A stretch of DNA of 41,868 nucleotides from Crocinitomicaceae bacterium. GTDB lineage: Bacteria; Bacteroidota; Bacteroidia; Flavobacteriales_D; Crocinitomicaceae. Where the stretch lies: assembly GCA_025210175.1 (NCBI GenBank), contig JAOASF010000119.1, positions 1 through 41,868 on the forward strand, in the 5' to 3' direction. The notes under the pieces are model-generated. The model saw nothing but the letters and a program-made list of their open reading frames with translations. It was not told where the DNA came from and did no database searches. This document shows positions 1 to 8,656 of this stretch, piece after piece. A program made the translations under genes and the position numbers. Position 1 is the stretch's first letter. Every line of letters starts with the position of its first letter.

Positions 1-731
1 CCTGAGTTTTCACCTAGTTTGTGATAGGTCAAGTCACCAACGGCCAAGGCAATCAAGTAACAAGGAATGGCCTGCTTCATTTCGAAATGATAACAACCAT
101 CTTCTCGTTTTTCGGTTGGGTTGGTCGCACTCATGATGGCCATCATTTCGGAAGGCACTTTAACATCGGCAGAATACGTGATTCTGTTGGACGGAGTACC
201 TTGAACGGGAATCCAAGAACGGGTCAAAATCGCCTGTCCCTGGGAATACAAGAAGGGCAGTTTTTTTCCTCCGGTCATTTCAGGAGCTAACCAATCCAGT
301 GCCTCACATTTTTCGGTAGTTTGATAGTAAATGTTGATGTATTCGGTGGTGGAATCGATTGCCACAGCCAGTGGTTGACCGAGTAAAGAGTCGCTATTTC
401 CAATGATGTAAGTCGCCTCCTTGTCATCGTTTATTCCAAGGGTGATTTTTTGAATCTTCAATTCCTTGATATCGAAGATGGCGGTGTCCGTTCCTTTGTT
501 GATCATTTGGTGTCGAGCCACACCATACACTGTTTGGGTATTGAAGTCTACATCCAAGTCCAAATGAAGGTGTGTGGTATAAATCTCGTCTGTGTTCGCA
601 AAGGAGTGTTCATCGCGAATGGTGTTCAAATCCCGATTTCTATTTTGGCTGGCAGAACGGTCTGTTTTACCTTCTCCACAACTACTTACTACTAACGCTC
701 CTACAATTAGAGCAAAACCAATTTTCATCAT
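1..731 (-). CDS. M1 family aminopeptidase (LTA4H-like) lipoprotein, 5' part only
   Basis: The gene starts at 731 and runs off the left edge, so only about 243 N-terminal residues are present. The start MMKIGFALIVGALVVSSCGE reads as a lipoprotein signal peptide with a cysteine after VSS; an alternative start lies one codon downstream at 728. The visible part is the N-terminal beta-saddle domain of the M1 zinc aminopeptidases; the segment QGQAILTRSWIPVQGTPSNR (about residues 165-185) closely resembles the leukotriene A4 hydrolase subgroup signature. The catalytic GxMEN and HExxH motifs would lie outside the window, so activity cannot be judged. Its start lies one base after the tcdA stop codon, so it is probably the last gene of a tatD-tcdA-pepN-like operon. 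The family trims peptides from the N-terminus, here presumably on the periplasmic side. Confidence 0.85.
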   Translation of the reverse strand, partial: MMKIGFALIVGALVVSSCGEGKTDRSASQNRNRDLNTIRDEHSFANTDEIYTTHLHLDLDVDFNTQTVYGVARHQMINKGTDTAIFDIKELKIQKITLGINDDKEATYIIGNSDSLLGQPLAVAIDSTTEYINIYYQTTEKCEALDWLAPEMTGGKKLPFLYSQGQAILTRSWIPVQGTPSNRITYSADVKVPSEMMAIMSATNPTEKREDGCYHFEMKQAIPCYLIALAVGDLTYHKLGENS

Positions 732-732
732 A

Positions 733-1461
733 TTATGCTTTCTCCTCACTTAAAAATCGAATTACTTCGGCTGCACCATGCAAACCAAAGAGGGCAGGCA
801 TATAACTCACTGTGCCGTAAAAGGAACGTTTGAAGTTGGACCCATCCGTCATTTTTAGTGCGTGTTTTTGTTGTACTTCATCTGAATAAACGGCCTTGAT
901 ACCGCGAAACGAGGCATTCATTTTGCGCATGCGCTTTTTGACATAATGACCCAAGTTACAATTGTGTACACGGTCAAGCTTGTCTAGTTTCACGCGACTG
1001 GGGTCCGTTTTTCCACCTGCACCCAGATGGGTGATGATTTTAATTTTCAAACGTTTGCAAGCCAGTATCCATTCGATTTTTGGACTCACAGAATCGATGC
1101 AGTCCATTACGTAATCGGGTTTGAATTCTTCTAAAAGTTTCCAAACTCTCTCTGGAACCACGAATTCTTCAATTACATTTAAGTTCAATTCTGGATTGAT
1201 ATCCAAAAGTCTATTGGCCAATACACTTGCTTTCTTTTTTCCGATGGTAGAATCAAGTGCCGTTAACTGGCGATTTTTATTGGTCGGATCGAAGGCATCA
1301 CCGTCTATTAAAGTCATGGTGCCAACACCTGATCGGGCTACAAACTCGGCAGCATAAGACCCAATTCCGCCCAGTCCCACAACCAAGACATGTGCTTTTT
1401 GAAGCTTTTCAATTTTATCCGCTCCTAGAATCAATTCTGTTCGTTCCAACCAGTCTGCCAT
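733..1461 (-). CDS. tcdA: tRNA threonylcarbamoyladenosine dehydratase TcdA (ThiF/E1-like)
   Basis: The protein adenylates and cyclises the t6A modification at position 37 of ANN-decoding tRNAs to ct6A in the cytoplasm. It has the E1/ThiF Rossmann fold: the nucleotide-binding loop GLGGIGS at residues 29-35, an acidic strand end (LIDGD) and the NKNRQ segment typical of the family. I choose the ATG at 1461 (MADWLERTELILG) because TcdA proteins begin this way; a longer reading frame from 1536 would add 25 residues lying inside the upstream TatD gene. From 1461 the product is 242 residues, close to but slightly shorter than E. coli TcdA (about 268). The start overlaps the end of the TatD-like gene by about 31 bases, and the M1 peptidase follows immediately, indicating one transcript. 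A general ThiF-family sulphur-transfer role is the alternative but less likely. Confidence 0.9.
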   Translation of the reverse strand: MADWLERTELILGADKIEKLQKAHVLVVGLGGIGSYAAEFVARSGVGTMTLIDGDAFDPTNKNRQLTALDSTIGKKKASVLANRLLDINPELNLNVIEEFVVPERVWKLLEEFKPDYVMDCIDSVSPKIEWILACKRLKIKIITHLGAGGKTDPSRVKLDKLDRVHNCNLGHYVKKRMRKMNASFRGIKAVYSDEVQQKHALKMTDGSNFKRSFYGTVSYMPALFGLHGAAEVIRFLSEEKA

Positions 1462-2078
1462 CGCTTGAATATTTGTTTGAAATTCTCCACAATTTGGTCG
1501 CGCAAAGTTAGCAAACTTAGGTTTTTGACCTCGCACACCTTTTGGTAAACCTCTTGTAGCAATTCTGGATGTTCGTCGCTTTCTAGCAAAAGTCGATCCA
1601 AAGGCAATTGATTCACAAAGTCTTGAAGGTCTTTTCTGTGCAAAAGAGCTTGTCCGATGCTTATCTCAATTCCTTCCTTTTGCAAGGCTTCAAAGGTCCT
1701 GATTTTTTGAAAATCGTGGATAACCCATGTTTGTTGTGGAAAGTTTTTTTTGAGAGCAATCAGCTCGTTGGTTGCTCGGACATTGTGAAGGATCACCGGT
1801 AGTTGAAAAGTCTCATTGATTTCCAGTTGTTTCACGAGGCAGTCTATTTGAATATACAGGTCTGGTCCTCGTAGTTTGTCGAGTCCGATTTCTCCTAAAG
1901 CAACACATAAATTATCTGACAATGAATCTTTTAACTTTTTTTGGTCGAATGAATTCCTTGCCTTCCAAGGATGGATGCCAACAGAATGATATCTACCTCC
2001 ATTTCCGTTTTGTTCGGCGTTGTAAATAGAATGCCCGTCGTTTTTTGGAAAATGTGAGTGCGCGTCCCAAAGAATCAT
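1431..2078 (-). CDS. TatD-family metal-dependent hydrolase
   Basis: This 215-residue TIM-barrel protein belongs to the TatD metallohydrolases, which are DNA exonucleases or general phosphoesterases. Visible metal-site motifs are DAHSH (residues 5-9, the DxHxH motif), GIHPW (34-38), GEIGLDK, PVILHNVRA, VIHDF and the late acidic motif ESDEHPE, which replaces the usual ETDxPyL. It is shorter than classical TatD (about 260 residues), as is common for the short TatD proteins of Bacteroidota. Its 3' end overlaps the tcdA start, so the two genes are probably co-transcribed. Substrate is unknown; DNA repair or quality control is inferred from the family only. Confidence 0.8.
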   Translation of the reverse strand: MILWDAHSHFPKNDGHSIYNAEQNGNGGRYHSVGIHPWKARNSFDQKKLKDSLSDNLCVALGEIGLDKLRGPDLYIQIDCLVKQLEINETFQLPVILHNVRATNELIALKKNFPQQTWVIHDFQKIRTFEALQKEGIEISIGQALLHRKDLQDFVNQLPLDRLLLESDEHPELLQEVYQKVCEVKNLSLLTLRDQIVENFKQIFKRWQTGWNEQN

Positions 2079-2114
2079 ACCCGAATTTCGTTATTCTCAG
2101 GGAGCTTGAGGTGC

Positions 2115-2145
2115 TTGGTTAATTCTTTTTATTTACCCATATTTG
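2115..2145 (+). promoter_or_regulatory. Bacteroidota-type promoter of the POT transporter gene
   Basis: TTG (-33 element) at 2115-2117, a 20-base spacer and CATATTTG at 2138-2145, one mismatch from TAnnTTTG. It leaves a short leader of about 17 bases before the ATG at 2166. Confidence 0.55.
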
Positions 2146-2165
2146 AGCATCAAAAAAGAAATTGA

Positions 2166-3917
2166 ATGGAAAACACCGTTAAAACTGGGCATCCCAAGGG
2201 ATTGTTCCTACTTTTTACAGTAGAAATGTGGGAGCGTTTCTCCTACTATGGAATGCGCGCCATCTTCATGCTATACTTAACCAAAGCCTTGCTTATCGAT
2301 TCGAAAGAAGCAGGTGGTATTTATGGTACTTATACCTCCTTGGTATACCTAACTCCACTTATTGGTGGTTTCATTGCCGATAGATATTGGGGGAACCGTC
2401 GTTCGATTATTGTTGGAGGAGTCTTAATGGCAATTGCACAGTTTTTAATGTATTTCTCTGCTTCGCAGTATCAAACGCCGGATACAGCGATTCCAGTAAT
2501 GTACATTTCATTGGCCTTCTTGATTTTCGGAAATGGATTCTTCAAGCCGAATATTTCGTCGATGGTTGGTACACTTTATCCAAAAGGAGATGCACGTATT
2601 GACTCAGCGTACACGATTTTCTACATGGGTATCAATGCGGGGGCATTTATTGCTCCATTGGTTTGTGGTGGATTTGGTGAATCAGATGATTTGGGTGACT
2701 TCAAATACGGATTCTTGGCCGCTGGTCTTGGTATGGTATTGTCAACTGTAATCATGTTGATGTTCCAAAACAAATATGTTGTTACTCCTGAAGGAGAGCC
2801 TATCGGTTTACCACCAAAGCACTACAAGAAAGAATTGAAAGAAGGAGAAGTTGACGTAGACAGCGCTCCATTGACGAAAGAAGAAAAAGACCGAATTTGG
2901 GCGATCTTCATTATCACAGGATTCGTTATCGCATTCTGGGCTGCCTTCGAACAAGCAGGTGCCTCTTTGACTTTGTTTGCTGATGCCAATACAGATCGTA
3001 CCATCGGTAGTTGGACCATGAAAGCTTCTTGGTTCCAATCAGTGAATCCGGTATTCATTATTGCATTGGCGCCATTGTTTACCATGTTGTGGGGACGTTT
3101 AGGAGCTCGCGGTAAAGAGCCATCTTCTCCTATGAAAATGGTTTGGGGTCTAGGTATTTTGGCTTTGGGATACGTTCTGATCGCATTTGCTGTAAAAGGA
3201 ATGGGAATGGAAGACAAAATTTCTATGTTCTTCTTGATCGGAATGTACTTCTTGCACACTTGTGGTGAGTTAGCGATTTCTCCTGTAGGATTGTCAGTGG
3301 TCAATAAATTGTCACCGAAGCGTTTCGTTTCGATGATGATGGCCGTATTCTTCTTGTCATCTGTAGTTGGAAACTTCGCAGCTGGATTGTTCTCAGGATT
3401 TATTCCTCAACCAGAAGTGAAGGAATTCATCGTAGATGGATCGATGCAGAAAGATGATGCAATGTTGATTGCTGCTAACTTGATTAGTACGTCGGGTAAC
3501 CCATTGGAGCCTGCTTACCTGAAAGGATTTGAGGCAAGCGAGAAAGAAGCTGGTCGCGAAATGGAAAAAGACAAATTGAAGGCAGATACAGTTTTGTCGA
3601 AAGGTGTATTTACTTTGCGTGGAGAAGTTGAGGGAATGCAAGTGGAATTCGCTTCTCAGGATTCATTGTCTGTTTCTAATGCTGGTTTGGCTAGCGCCTA
3701 TAAAGGAAACAAGGATGTAATGATTCGTGAATTGGCAGTGGATGGCAAGCACGTTGGATCGGTTGTTTTCCAAAACTCAACAAGTTCATTGTTCGGATTT
3801 GAAATCGGAACCTTGTACTCCTTCTTCGTGATCTTCATCTTTATGTCTGGTGCAACATCATTGTTGTTGTTCGTACTGCACAAGCGAGTAGAAAAATTAA
3901 TGCACGGAATACGTTAA
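2166..3917 (+). CDS. POT/PTR family proton-dependent oligopeptide transporter
   Basis: Inner-membrane major facilitator superfamily protein that imports di- and tripeptides with protons. The diagnostic first-helix motif E20-x-x-E23-R24-F-S-Y-Y-G is intact and hydrophobic helices continue through the protein. At 583 residues it is longer than a minimal POT (about 450-500). The excess is a hydrophilic insert at about residues 412-542, between the last two membrane segments; it ends just before the final helix starting near F543. It is monocistronic: its own promoter lies upstream and a strong hairpin terminator follows the stop codon. Family assignment is firm; the exact substrate range is not visible. 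Confidence 0.93.
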   Translation: MENTVKTGHPKGLFLLFTVEMWERFSYYGMRAIFMLYLTKALLIDSKEAGGIYGTYTSLVYLTPLIGGFIADRYWGNRRSIIVGGVLMAIAQFLMYFSASQYQTPDTAIPVMYISLAFLIFGNGFFKPNISSMVGTLYPKGDARIDSAYTIFYMGINAGAFIAPLVCGGFGESDDLGDFKYGFLAAGLGMVLSTVIMLMFQNKYVVTPEGEPIGLPPKHYKKELKEGEVDVDSAPLTKEEKDRIWAIFIITGFVIAFWAAFEQAGASLTLFADANTDRTIGSWTMKASWFQSVNPVFIIALAPLFTMLWGRLGARGKEPSSPMKMVWGLGILALGYVLIAFAVKGMGMEDKISMFFLIGMYFLHTCGELAISPVGLSVVNKLSPKRFVSMMMAVFFLSSVVGNFAAGLFSGFIPQPEVKEFIVDGSMQKDDAMLIAANLISTSGNPLEPAYLKGFEASEKEAGREMEKDKLKADTVLSKGVFTLRGEVEGMQVEFASQDSLSVSNAGLASAYKGNKDVMIRELAVDGKHVGSVVFQNSTSSLFGFEIGTLYSFFVIFIFMSGATSLLLFVLHKRVEKLMHGIR

Positions 3918-3934
3918 TCCGTAAATGAAATAGT

Positions 3935-3968
3935 GAAAAGCAGTCTCAAAAGGGCTGCTTTTCTTTTT
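3935..3968 (+). terminator. Intrinsic terminator after the POT gene
   Basis: GAAAAGCAG (3935-3943) pairs perfectly with CTGCTTTTC (3955-3963) across an 11-base loop and is followed by a T-rich run. It lies 17 bases past the POT stop codon and upstream of the chosen start of the next gene. Confidence 0.8.
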
Positions 3969-3973
3969 ATCCC

Positions 3974-3981
3974 TATTTTTG
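3974..3981 (+). promoter_or_regulatory. Perfect -7 box abutting the DUF819 start
   Basis: TATTTTTG matches TAnnTTTG exactly and ends 5 bases before the ATG at 3987. I see no clear TTG -33 element at the expected distance, so this is a candidate only. Confidence 0.4.
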
Positions 3982-3986
3982 GCTCC

Positions 3987-5606
3987 ATGAAAAATTTAAG
4001 TATCCTTTTTATTCTCCTTATTGGTTCATTCGCTTTCGGTCAGAATGTAAACTTTCTTTCGAAGGAAAGTTTTGGTCGTATAGATGCGAGCAAGTTGCAA
4101 TATATCAACGCAAGCAAGGACAAAGAAATCGTGTGGGAAGAAGGGAAGGAATACTTGATTGACTTCATGACCAGCGACGATTTGAACAATGTAGACTCGG
4201 TTGTAGTAAAAATAGGTGCTTCTACTTTCAGCAATTCGTTTTTAACGCCCGTTTACCTATCGGAGGTAGCTGCCGAATCCAAAATTGCCATCCAGGCTTA
4301 TAAGGGTGGAAATGAAGTTGGATTCAAATCGATGGACAGCCAGGGAATTGAAATAAGCTTTCATGAAGAACACAAACCGATGATACTTAAGGATACCATC
4401 GTCTTTGGAATTTTGGCCATCTTATTGGGCTTTGTGTTTTATACTTCAGCGTCTAAAAACGCCTTTTGGACGAAGTTTTACCGTGTGGTGCCTGCTTTGT
4501 TGTTGTGTTACTTGTTGCCAGCCATTCTCAATGCAATGGGGTTAATTTCGGGAGAGTATTCGGGCTTGTACACCATGGCTAAAAACTACCTACTTCCAGG
4601 AGCCTTAATTTTGATGACCCTGGGTATTGATTTCAAGGGTTTGATCAATCTTGGTCCGAAGGCATTGATTATGTTTTTTACAGCTACAGTAGGTATCATG
4701 ATTGGTGGTCCCATTGCCATTTTGATATACAAAAACATTGACCCTGCAGTGGTTGGTGGAGAAGGATTCGACGCTGCCTGGAGAGGGATGGCCACTTTGG
4801 CTGGATCATGGATCGGCGGAGGTGCCAATCAAGCGGCCATGTTGGAAACTTTTGAATACAACCAAGATTTATACGGTAAAATGGTAACTGTTGACATCGT
4901 AGTTGCCAATATTTGGATGGCTTTCTTGTTGTGGGCGGCAACGCGCAGTGACAAATTCGACAAGTGGTTGAAGGCCGATTCTTCTTCGATTACGGAATTG
5001 AAAAACCGCATGGTCAATTACCAAAGTTCAACGAACCGCATCCCAACCTTAACAGAATTAATGGTGATTTTGGGAATTACCTTCGGTATCGTTGGGATTG
5101 CCCACTTCTTTGGAGGAGATTTGGCTACGGCATTTGAATCGGCATATGGCGAGGATTCACCCTTCGCTTCGTCCTTTTTCTGGATTGTTGTTTTGGCAAC
5201 CACTGGTGGCTTATTGATGAGTTTGACCAAAATGCGCAAATACGAAGGAGCTGGTGCCTCTAAAATAGGAAGTGTCTTTATTTACATTTTGGTAGCTACC
5301 ATTGGTATGCACATGGACCTGGCGGAGGCCTTGAAAGAACCTCAATTGTTACTTGTAGGTATCATCTGGATGGCGGTACACGTCGGTTTATTGTTCCTAG
5401 TGGCTAAGTTGATCAAAGCACCTTTCTTTTTTGTGGCCGTTGGTTCGAAGGCGAATGTTGGAGGAGCAGCTTCAGCACCAGTCATCGCTTCTGCGTTTCA
5501 TCCTTCATTGGCGAGTGTTGGGGCAATTTTGGCCGTACTTGGTTATGCCTTAGGTACCTACGGAGCTCTAGCAGCAGCCTATATGATGGAATGGGCTTCT
5601 AAATAA
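3987..5606 (+). CDS. DUF819 family membrane protein with secreted N-terminal domain
   Basis: The chosen ATG at 3987 gives the signal peptide MKNLSILFILLIGSFAFGQ, 539 residues in all. A GTG-initiated extension from 3933 would only translate the preceding terminator hairpin and is rejected. After the signal peptide comes a soluble domain of roughly 120 residues, predicted to be periplasmic. The rest is a multi-spanning membrane domain with glycine-rich helices (GSWIGGGANQAAM, GGLLMSLTKMRK, VGSKANVGGAASAPVIAS) characteristic of DUF819 (YjcL-like) proteins. These resemble ion or metabolite carriers, but no substrate is established. The gene has its own upstream terminator and -7 box and ends 2 bases from the convergent PaiB-like gene. 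The secreted domain ahead of DUF819 is a feature of the Bacteroidota form as far as I recall. Confidence 0.8.
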   Translation: MKNLSILFILLIGSFAFGQNVNFLSKESFGRIDASKLQYINASKDKEIVWEEGKEYLIDFMTSDDLNNVDSVVVKIGASTFSNSFLTPVYLSEVAAESKIAIQAYKGGNEVGFKSMDSQGIEISFHEEHKPMILKDTIVFGILAILLGFVFYTSASKNAFWTKFYRVVPALLLCYLLPAILNAMGLISGEYSGLYTMAKNYLLPGALILMTLGIDFKGLINLGPKALIMFFTATVGIMIGGPIAILIYKNIDPAVVGGEGFDAAWRGMATLAGSWIGGGANQAAMLETFEYNQDLYGKMVTVDIVVANIWMAFLLWAATRSDKFDKWLKADSSSITELKNRMVNYQSSTNRIPTLTELMVILGITFGIVGIAHFFGGDLATAFESAYGEDSPFASSFFWIVVLATTGGLLMSLTKMRKYEGAGASKIGSVFIYILVATIGMHMDLAEALKEPQLLLVGIIWMAVHVGLLFLVAKLIKAPFFFVAVGSKANVGGAASAPVIASAFHPSLASVGAILAVLGYALGTYGALAAAYMMEWASK

Positions 5607-5608
5607 GA

Positions 5609-6220
5609 TTAAGCTTCTTTATTCGAACGCATGGCTTTTACCAAGTCGTGATTGATCGGACATTTTTCCAAATCACCAAGAATGGCTTCATAATCTTCAG
5701 TGGAACGATTTTGCGATAGTTTGAATGCAGCCTCTGTCTTTTCAATTTGAACGCGGAATCCGACAATTTCTTTAAGATAAGATTGAACCAAATTTTCATC
5801 GAATCCATCGTAGGTAAGTGGAGTGGATCTATTCTTTTCGTGGAGATCCACCAGCTCACTTAAATGTTGTTCCAGTTCCTCCTTGGATAGACGTGTGATT
5901 TTACCTGAAATATGGACGGTCTGATAGTTCCAAGTTGGGACATTGGGGTGATTGTAAACCGAAGAGCTGACATAGCCATGTGGACCATTTAAAACGATTT
6001 TTACTGAATCTCCATCCTGTAACACATGGACGTGCGGATTCGCTAATGCCAAATGAGCTTCTAAGAAAAATTGGTCGTTTACCTTTTTCGGAACGAATGG
6101 TAAATGTGTTATATGAGGTTCAGAATTGGAAGCACTCACAAGCATCCCAAAGTTGTTCTTTTCAATGAATTCCCAAATCACCTTCGGGTCGCGGTTTTCA
6201 AATTCTTTTGGAATGTACAT
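5609..6220 (-). CDS. PaiB-like FMN-binding protein / putative negative transcriptional regulator
   Basis: A 203-residue cytoplasmic protein of the PaiB family (FMN-binding split-barrel fold). Typical family segments are MYIPKEFENRD at the start, THLPFV, LANPHV, GPHGYVSSSVY and the signature HPNVPTWNYQTVHISGKI. In Bacillus PaiB is linked to repression of sporulation and degradative-enzyme genes; the flavin-binding fold itself is better supported than a DNA-binding role. It is the last gene of an ABC exporter-lipoprotein-PaiB operon: its ATG overlaps the upstream TAA by one base (TAATG). It converges with the DUF819 gene. Confidence 0.85.
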   Translation of the reverse strand: MYIPKEFENRDPKVIWEFIEKNNFGMLVSASNSEPHITHLPFVPKKVNDQFFLEAHLALANPHVHVLQDGDSVKIVLNGPHGYVSSSVYNHPNVPTWNYQTVHISGKITRLSKEELEQHLSELVDLHEKNRSTPLTYDGFDENLVQSYLKEIVGFRVQIEKTEAAFKLSQNRSTEDYEAILGDLEKCPINHDLVKAMRSNKEA

Positions 6221-6693
6221 TACTTCCGTCTTTTCATTTTGAAGTCAATGCGCTCGTAATTGCCCTTCAAGTCCCCATCGATATAGGCCCAAAGTGAGTC
6301 TTTCGATGGATGGGTATAGGTAATTCGCTGCGGAAAGTCGTGAAAGAGGTTTTCGAAAATGATTTTCCCTTCCTCCAGTTCAACCATTTCGAAGCGAGTT
6401 GTATCTTGGTCTGGGGACCCTTTTTCGGTGATGATCGTTTGAAAATAGGTCAGGCTATTGCGCGTAGCTATGGTCATTTGTTCCTCCAAAATGGTATCCT
6501 GACCTTCCAAAAAGTAGGATTGTCCCATGAGGGTACTGTCATTCAAACGAACCCATTCTTCAGCCATGTTTTTTCCTTGAATATCGGTTCCCCATTTACC
6601 GCGTAACCAGGCCAATTGATCGATGTCCTCGTATTTTACAGGTGAACAACTGGCAAGAGAAACCAAAAAAGCAATGATTGTTATCTGTTTCAT
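6220..6693 (-). CDS. DUF6265 family lipoprotein
   Basis: This 157-residue protein starts with a lipoprotein signal peptide (MKQITIIAFLVSLASCSP; lipidated Cys at about residue 16). The mature part begins with LAWLRGKWGT and continues with WVRLNDSTLMGQS, FENLFHDFPQRITY and a short basic tail, a pattern I recognise from DUF6265, a small lipocalin-like beta-barrel family of unknown ligand. The gene overlaps the ABC exporter stop codon by 4 bases upstream and the PaiB-like start by 1 base downstream, so all three are translationally coupled. A role as an envelope-side partner of the exporter is only inference from gene order. Confidence 0.7.
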   Translation of the reverse strand: MKQITIIAFLVSLASCSPVKYEDIDQLAWLRGKWGTDIQGKNMAEEWVRLNDSTLMGQSYFLEGQDTILEEQMTIATRNSLTYFQTIITEKGSPDQDTTRFEMVELEEGKIIFENLFHDFPQRITYTHPSKDSLWAYIDGDLKGNYERIDFKMKRRK

Positions 6694-8510
6694 TCCATTC
6701 CTTGTAATTCCACCAAGTTAGCGTAAATACCGGTTTGGTTCATCAATTCGTCGTGCGTTCCAATTTCTTTTATTTCTCCTTCTCCAAGAACGATGATTTT
6801 GTCCGCTTTTTTAATTGTTGAAAGTCGGTGAGCAATAACGATCGAAGTACGTCCAACCATCAATTCGTTCAGAGCCTCTTGCACCAAGCGTTCTGATTCA
6901 GAATCTAGGGCAGAAGTAGCCTCGTCTAGAATTAATATTTTCGGATCCTTTAAAAGGGCTCTTGCAATGGCAATACGTTGTTTTTGACCTCCAGAAAGTT
7001 GAATTCCTCGATCGCCAACTTGAGTTTGATATCCTTCAGGAAAACTTTCAATAAAGGAAGCTGCATTTGCTCGTTTAGCTGCGTCTTTGATTTCTTCAAG
7101 AGTGGCATTCGGTCGACCAAAGGCAATGTTTTCTTCTATCGAACCACCAAATAAGATGACCTCTTGCGGAACCAAGGCCATGTGTGAACGCAAGTGGTTC
7201 ATGTCGATATCAGCATTGGCAACTCCATCCATTAAAATGTGACCTCCTTGAGGTGTGTAGTAATTCAATAGTAGCGAAGCCAAAGTGGATTTACCAGCTC
7301 CAGATGAACCAACGACTGCAACTGTTTCTCCCGCTTCAACTTTGAACGAAAGACTCTTTAGTACCTCTAAATCGGGTCTTTGTGGGTAAGCGAACTTCAC
7401 TTGGTCAAATTGTATGTGTCCCGTTAATGCAGGTTGTAAAGATCCTTTGTGGAGTTCCTTTTCATTGTCTTGTGCAATGATGTCCATCAAGTTTTCTGTC
7501 GCTCCAATTGCCTTCTGAATAGAAGCATATAAGTCAGGGATCGATCCGACTGACATTCCCATAAACACGGTGAACATGACGAATGAGAAGAAGTCAGAAG
7601 TGGACAATTCAGGATTGGTACCTTGCGTCATCAAAAGACCTTTCCAAATGATGAAAACGATTGCGCCGAACATACAGAAGATGATGAATGAAACGAAGGC
7701 TCCTCTCCACAAACCGCTTTTCACGTTCAAGTTGCGAATGTCTTCTACACTCTTTTTGAATTTGTTCAAGGTGAAAACTTCGTTGGTAAAGGCTTTTATG
7801 TTGGAAATTCCCGTTAATGCTTCCTCAATAATGGTGGTAGAAGTTGCCGTTTGATTCTGTGCTGCTTTGGATAATTTTCGGATGAATCGACCAAAAATCA
7901 CAGCAACAATGGCCATTACAGGCACAGTTGCCAACATGATTAAAGCCAATTTCCACGACATGTAAAAAATGAAGAAAATGGATCCAACGATGATCACAAT
8001 CTGGCGGAAGAATTCAGCAATGGTCGTACGAAGGGTTTCTTGAATTTGTGTGATGTCAGAAGCAATGCGACTCGTCAATTCTCCAACCTTGTTTTTGTTG
8101 AAGAAATCCATGGGCATATAGACCAGTCGTTCGAAGGCTGCATTACGCAAATCGCGCAGGGCATTTTCCGTAACGTTGGTAAACAATACAACTCTAAAGA
8201 AGGAGAAAACGGATTGCAAAATGAACAGAACCAAAAGCGTAAGCGCAACGGAATTGATGTTCTCAAGAGACAATAATTCAATGGATTCTTTCATGCTCGT
8301 AGGTGACGATTCGCCACTTTTACCGAGCAATTGGCCCATCAAGTAGGGAAACAATAAACCAGCAGAGGAAGAAAGGACTAAAAATATCCACCCAATACCA
8401 AAGGTAAAACTGTAGGGTTTGAGGTAGGTGAAAATGCCTTTCGCTTTAGCGATACTATCTTTGGAAATTCGTTGTTTGGCCTTATCTTTGTCGCGTTTTG
8501 GTCGCAGCAT
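6690..8510 (-). CDS. ABC exporter, fused permease-ATPase (MsbA/LmrA-like)
   Basis: A 606-residue half-transporter that should work as a homodimer in the inner membrane, exporting lipids, drugs or peptides. The N-terminal two thirds carry six membrane helices (ABC_membrane type I exporter fold). The nucleotide-binding domain shows Walker A GSSGAGKS (401-408), Q-loop near VPQE, signature LSGGQ (505-509), Walker B ILILDE (525-530) and H-loop H561, all intact. Length and layout match MsbA-like exporters common in Bacteroidota; the substrate cannot be read from sequence. It is the first gene of a three-gene operon. Confidence 0.92.
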   Translation of the reverse strand: MLRPKRDKDKAKQRISKDSIAKAKGIFTYLKPYSFTFGIGWIFLVLSSSAGLLFPYLMGQLLGKSGESSPTSMKESIELLSLENINSVALTLLVLFILQSVFSFFRVVLFTNVTENALRDLRNAAFERLVYMPMDFFNKNKVGELTSRIASDITQIQETLRTTIAEFFRQIVIIVGSIFFIFYMSWKLALIMLATVPVMAIVAVIFGRFIRKLSKAAQNQTATSTTIIEEALTGISNIKAFTNEVFTLNKFKKSVEDIRNLNVKSGLWRGAFVSFIIFCMFGAIVFIIWKGLLMTQGTNPELSTSDFFSFVMFTVFMGMSVGSIPDLYASIQKAIGATENLMDIIAQDNEKELHKGSLQPALTGHIQFDQVKFAYPQRPDLEVLKSLSFKVEAGETVAVVGSSGAGKSTLASLLLNYYTPQGGHILMDGVANADIDMNHLRSHMALVPQEVILFGGSIEENIAFGRPNATLEEIKDAAKRANAASFIESFPEGYQTQVGDRGIQLSGGQKQRIAIARALLKDPKILILDEATSALDSESERLVQEALNELMVGRTSIVIAHRLSTIKKADKIIVLGEGEIKEIGTHDELMNQTGIYANLVELQGME

Positions 8511-8526
8511 GAAGAAAAATTTTGGA

Positions 8527-8534
8527 CAAATTTA
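8527..8534 (-). promoter_or_regulatory. -7 box of the ABC exporter operon
   Basis: On the minus strand TAAATTTG is a perfect TAnnTTTG match, leaving a leader of about 12-16 bases before the ATG at 8510. No convincing -33 TTG is visible at 18-21 bases. Confidence 0.45.
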
Positions 8535-8584
8535 CGGCTTAAACGGGGACCCTAGATTTATTTCAAAGATTTTTATGCAATCAC

Positions 8585-8614
8585 TTTGTTTTTCATAAAA
8601 ATAACCTATCTTTG
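8585..8614 (+). promoter_or_regulatory. rpmH promoter
   Basis: TTTG (-33) at 8585-8588, an 18-base spacer and TATCTTTG (-7) at 8607-8614, followed by CA. This is a textbook Bacteroidota promoter; the leader to the rpmH ATG is about 38-42 bases. Confidence 0.8.
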
Positions 8615-8656
8615 CAGTCCGAATTTTAGACAACAACGCAATAAAAGCATATAATC

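Noticed and set aside
1462..1536. 25-residue N-terminal extension of TcdA
   Set aside because: It lies inside the TatD-like gene and the TcdA family starts at MADWLERTEL.
3933..3986. GTG-initiated N-terminal extension of the DUF819 protein
   Set aside because: These codons lie within the POT terminator hairpin and a -7 box; the ATG at 3987 gives a proper signal peptide.
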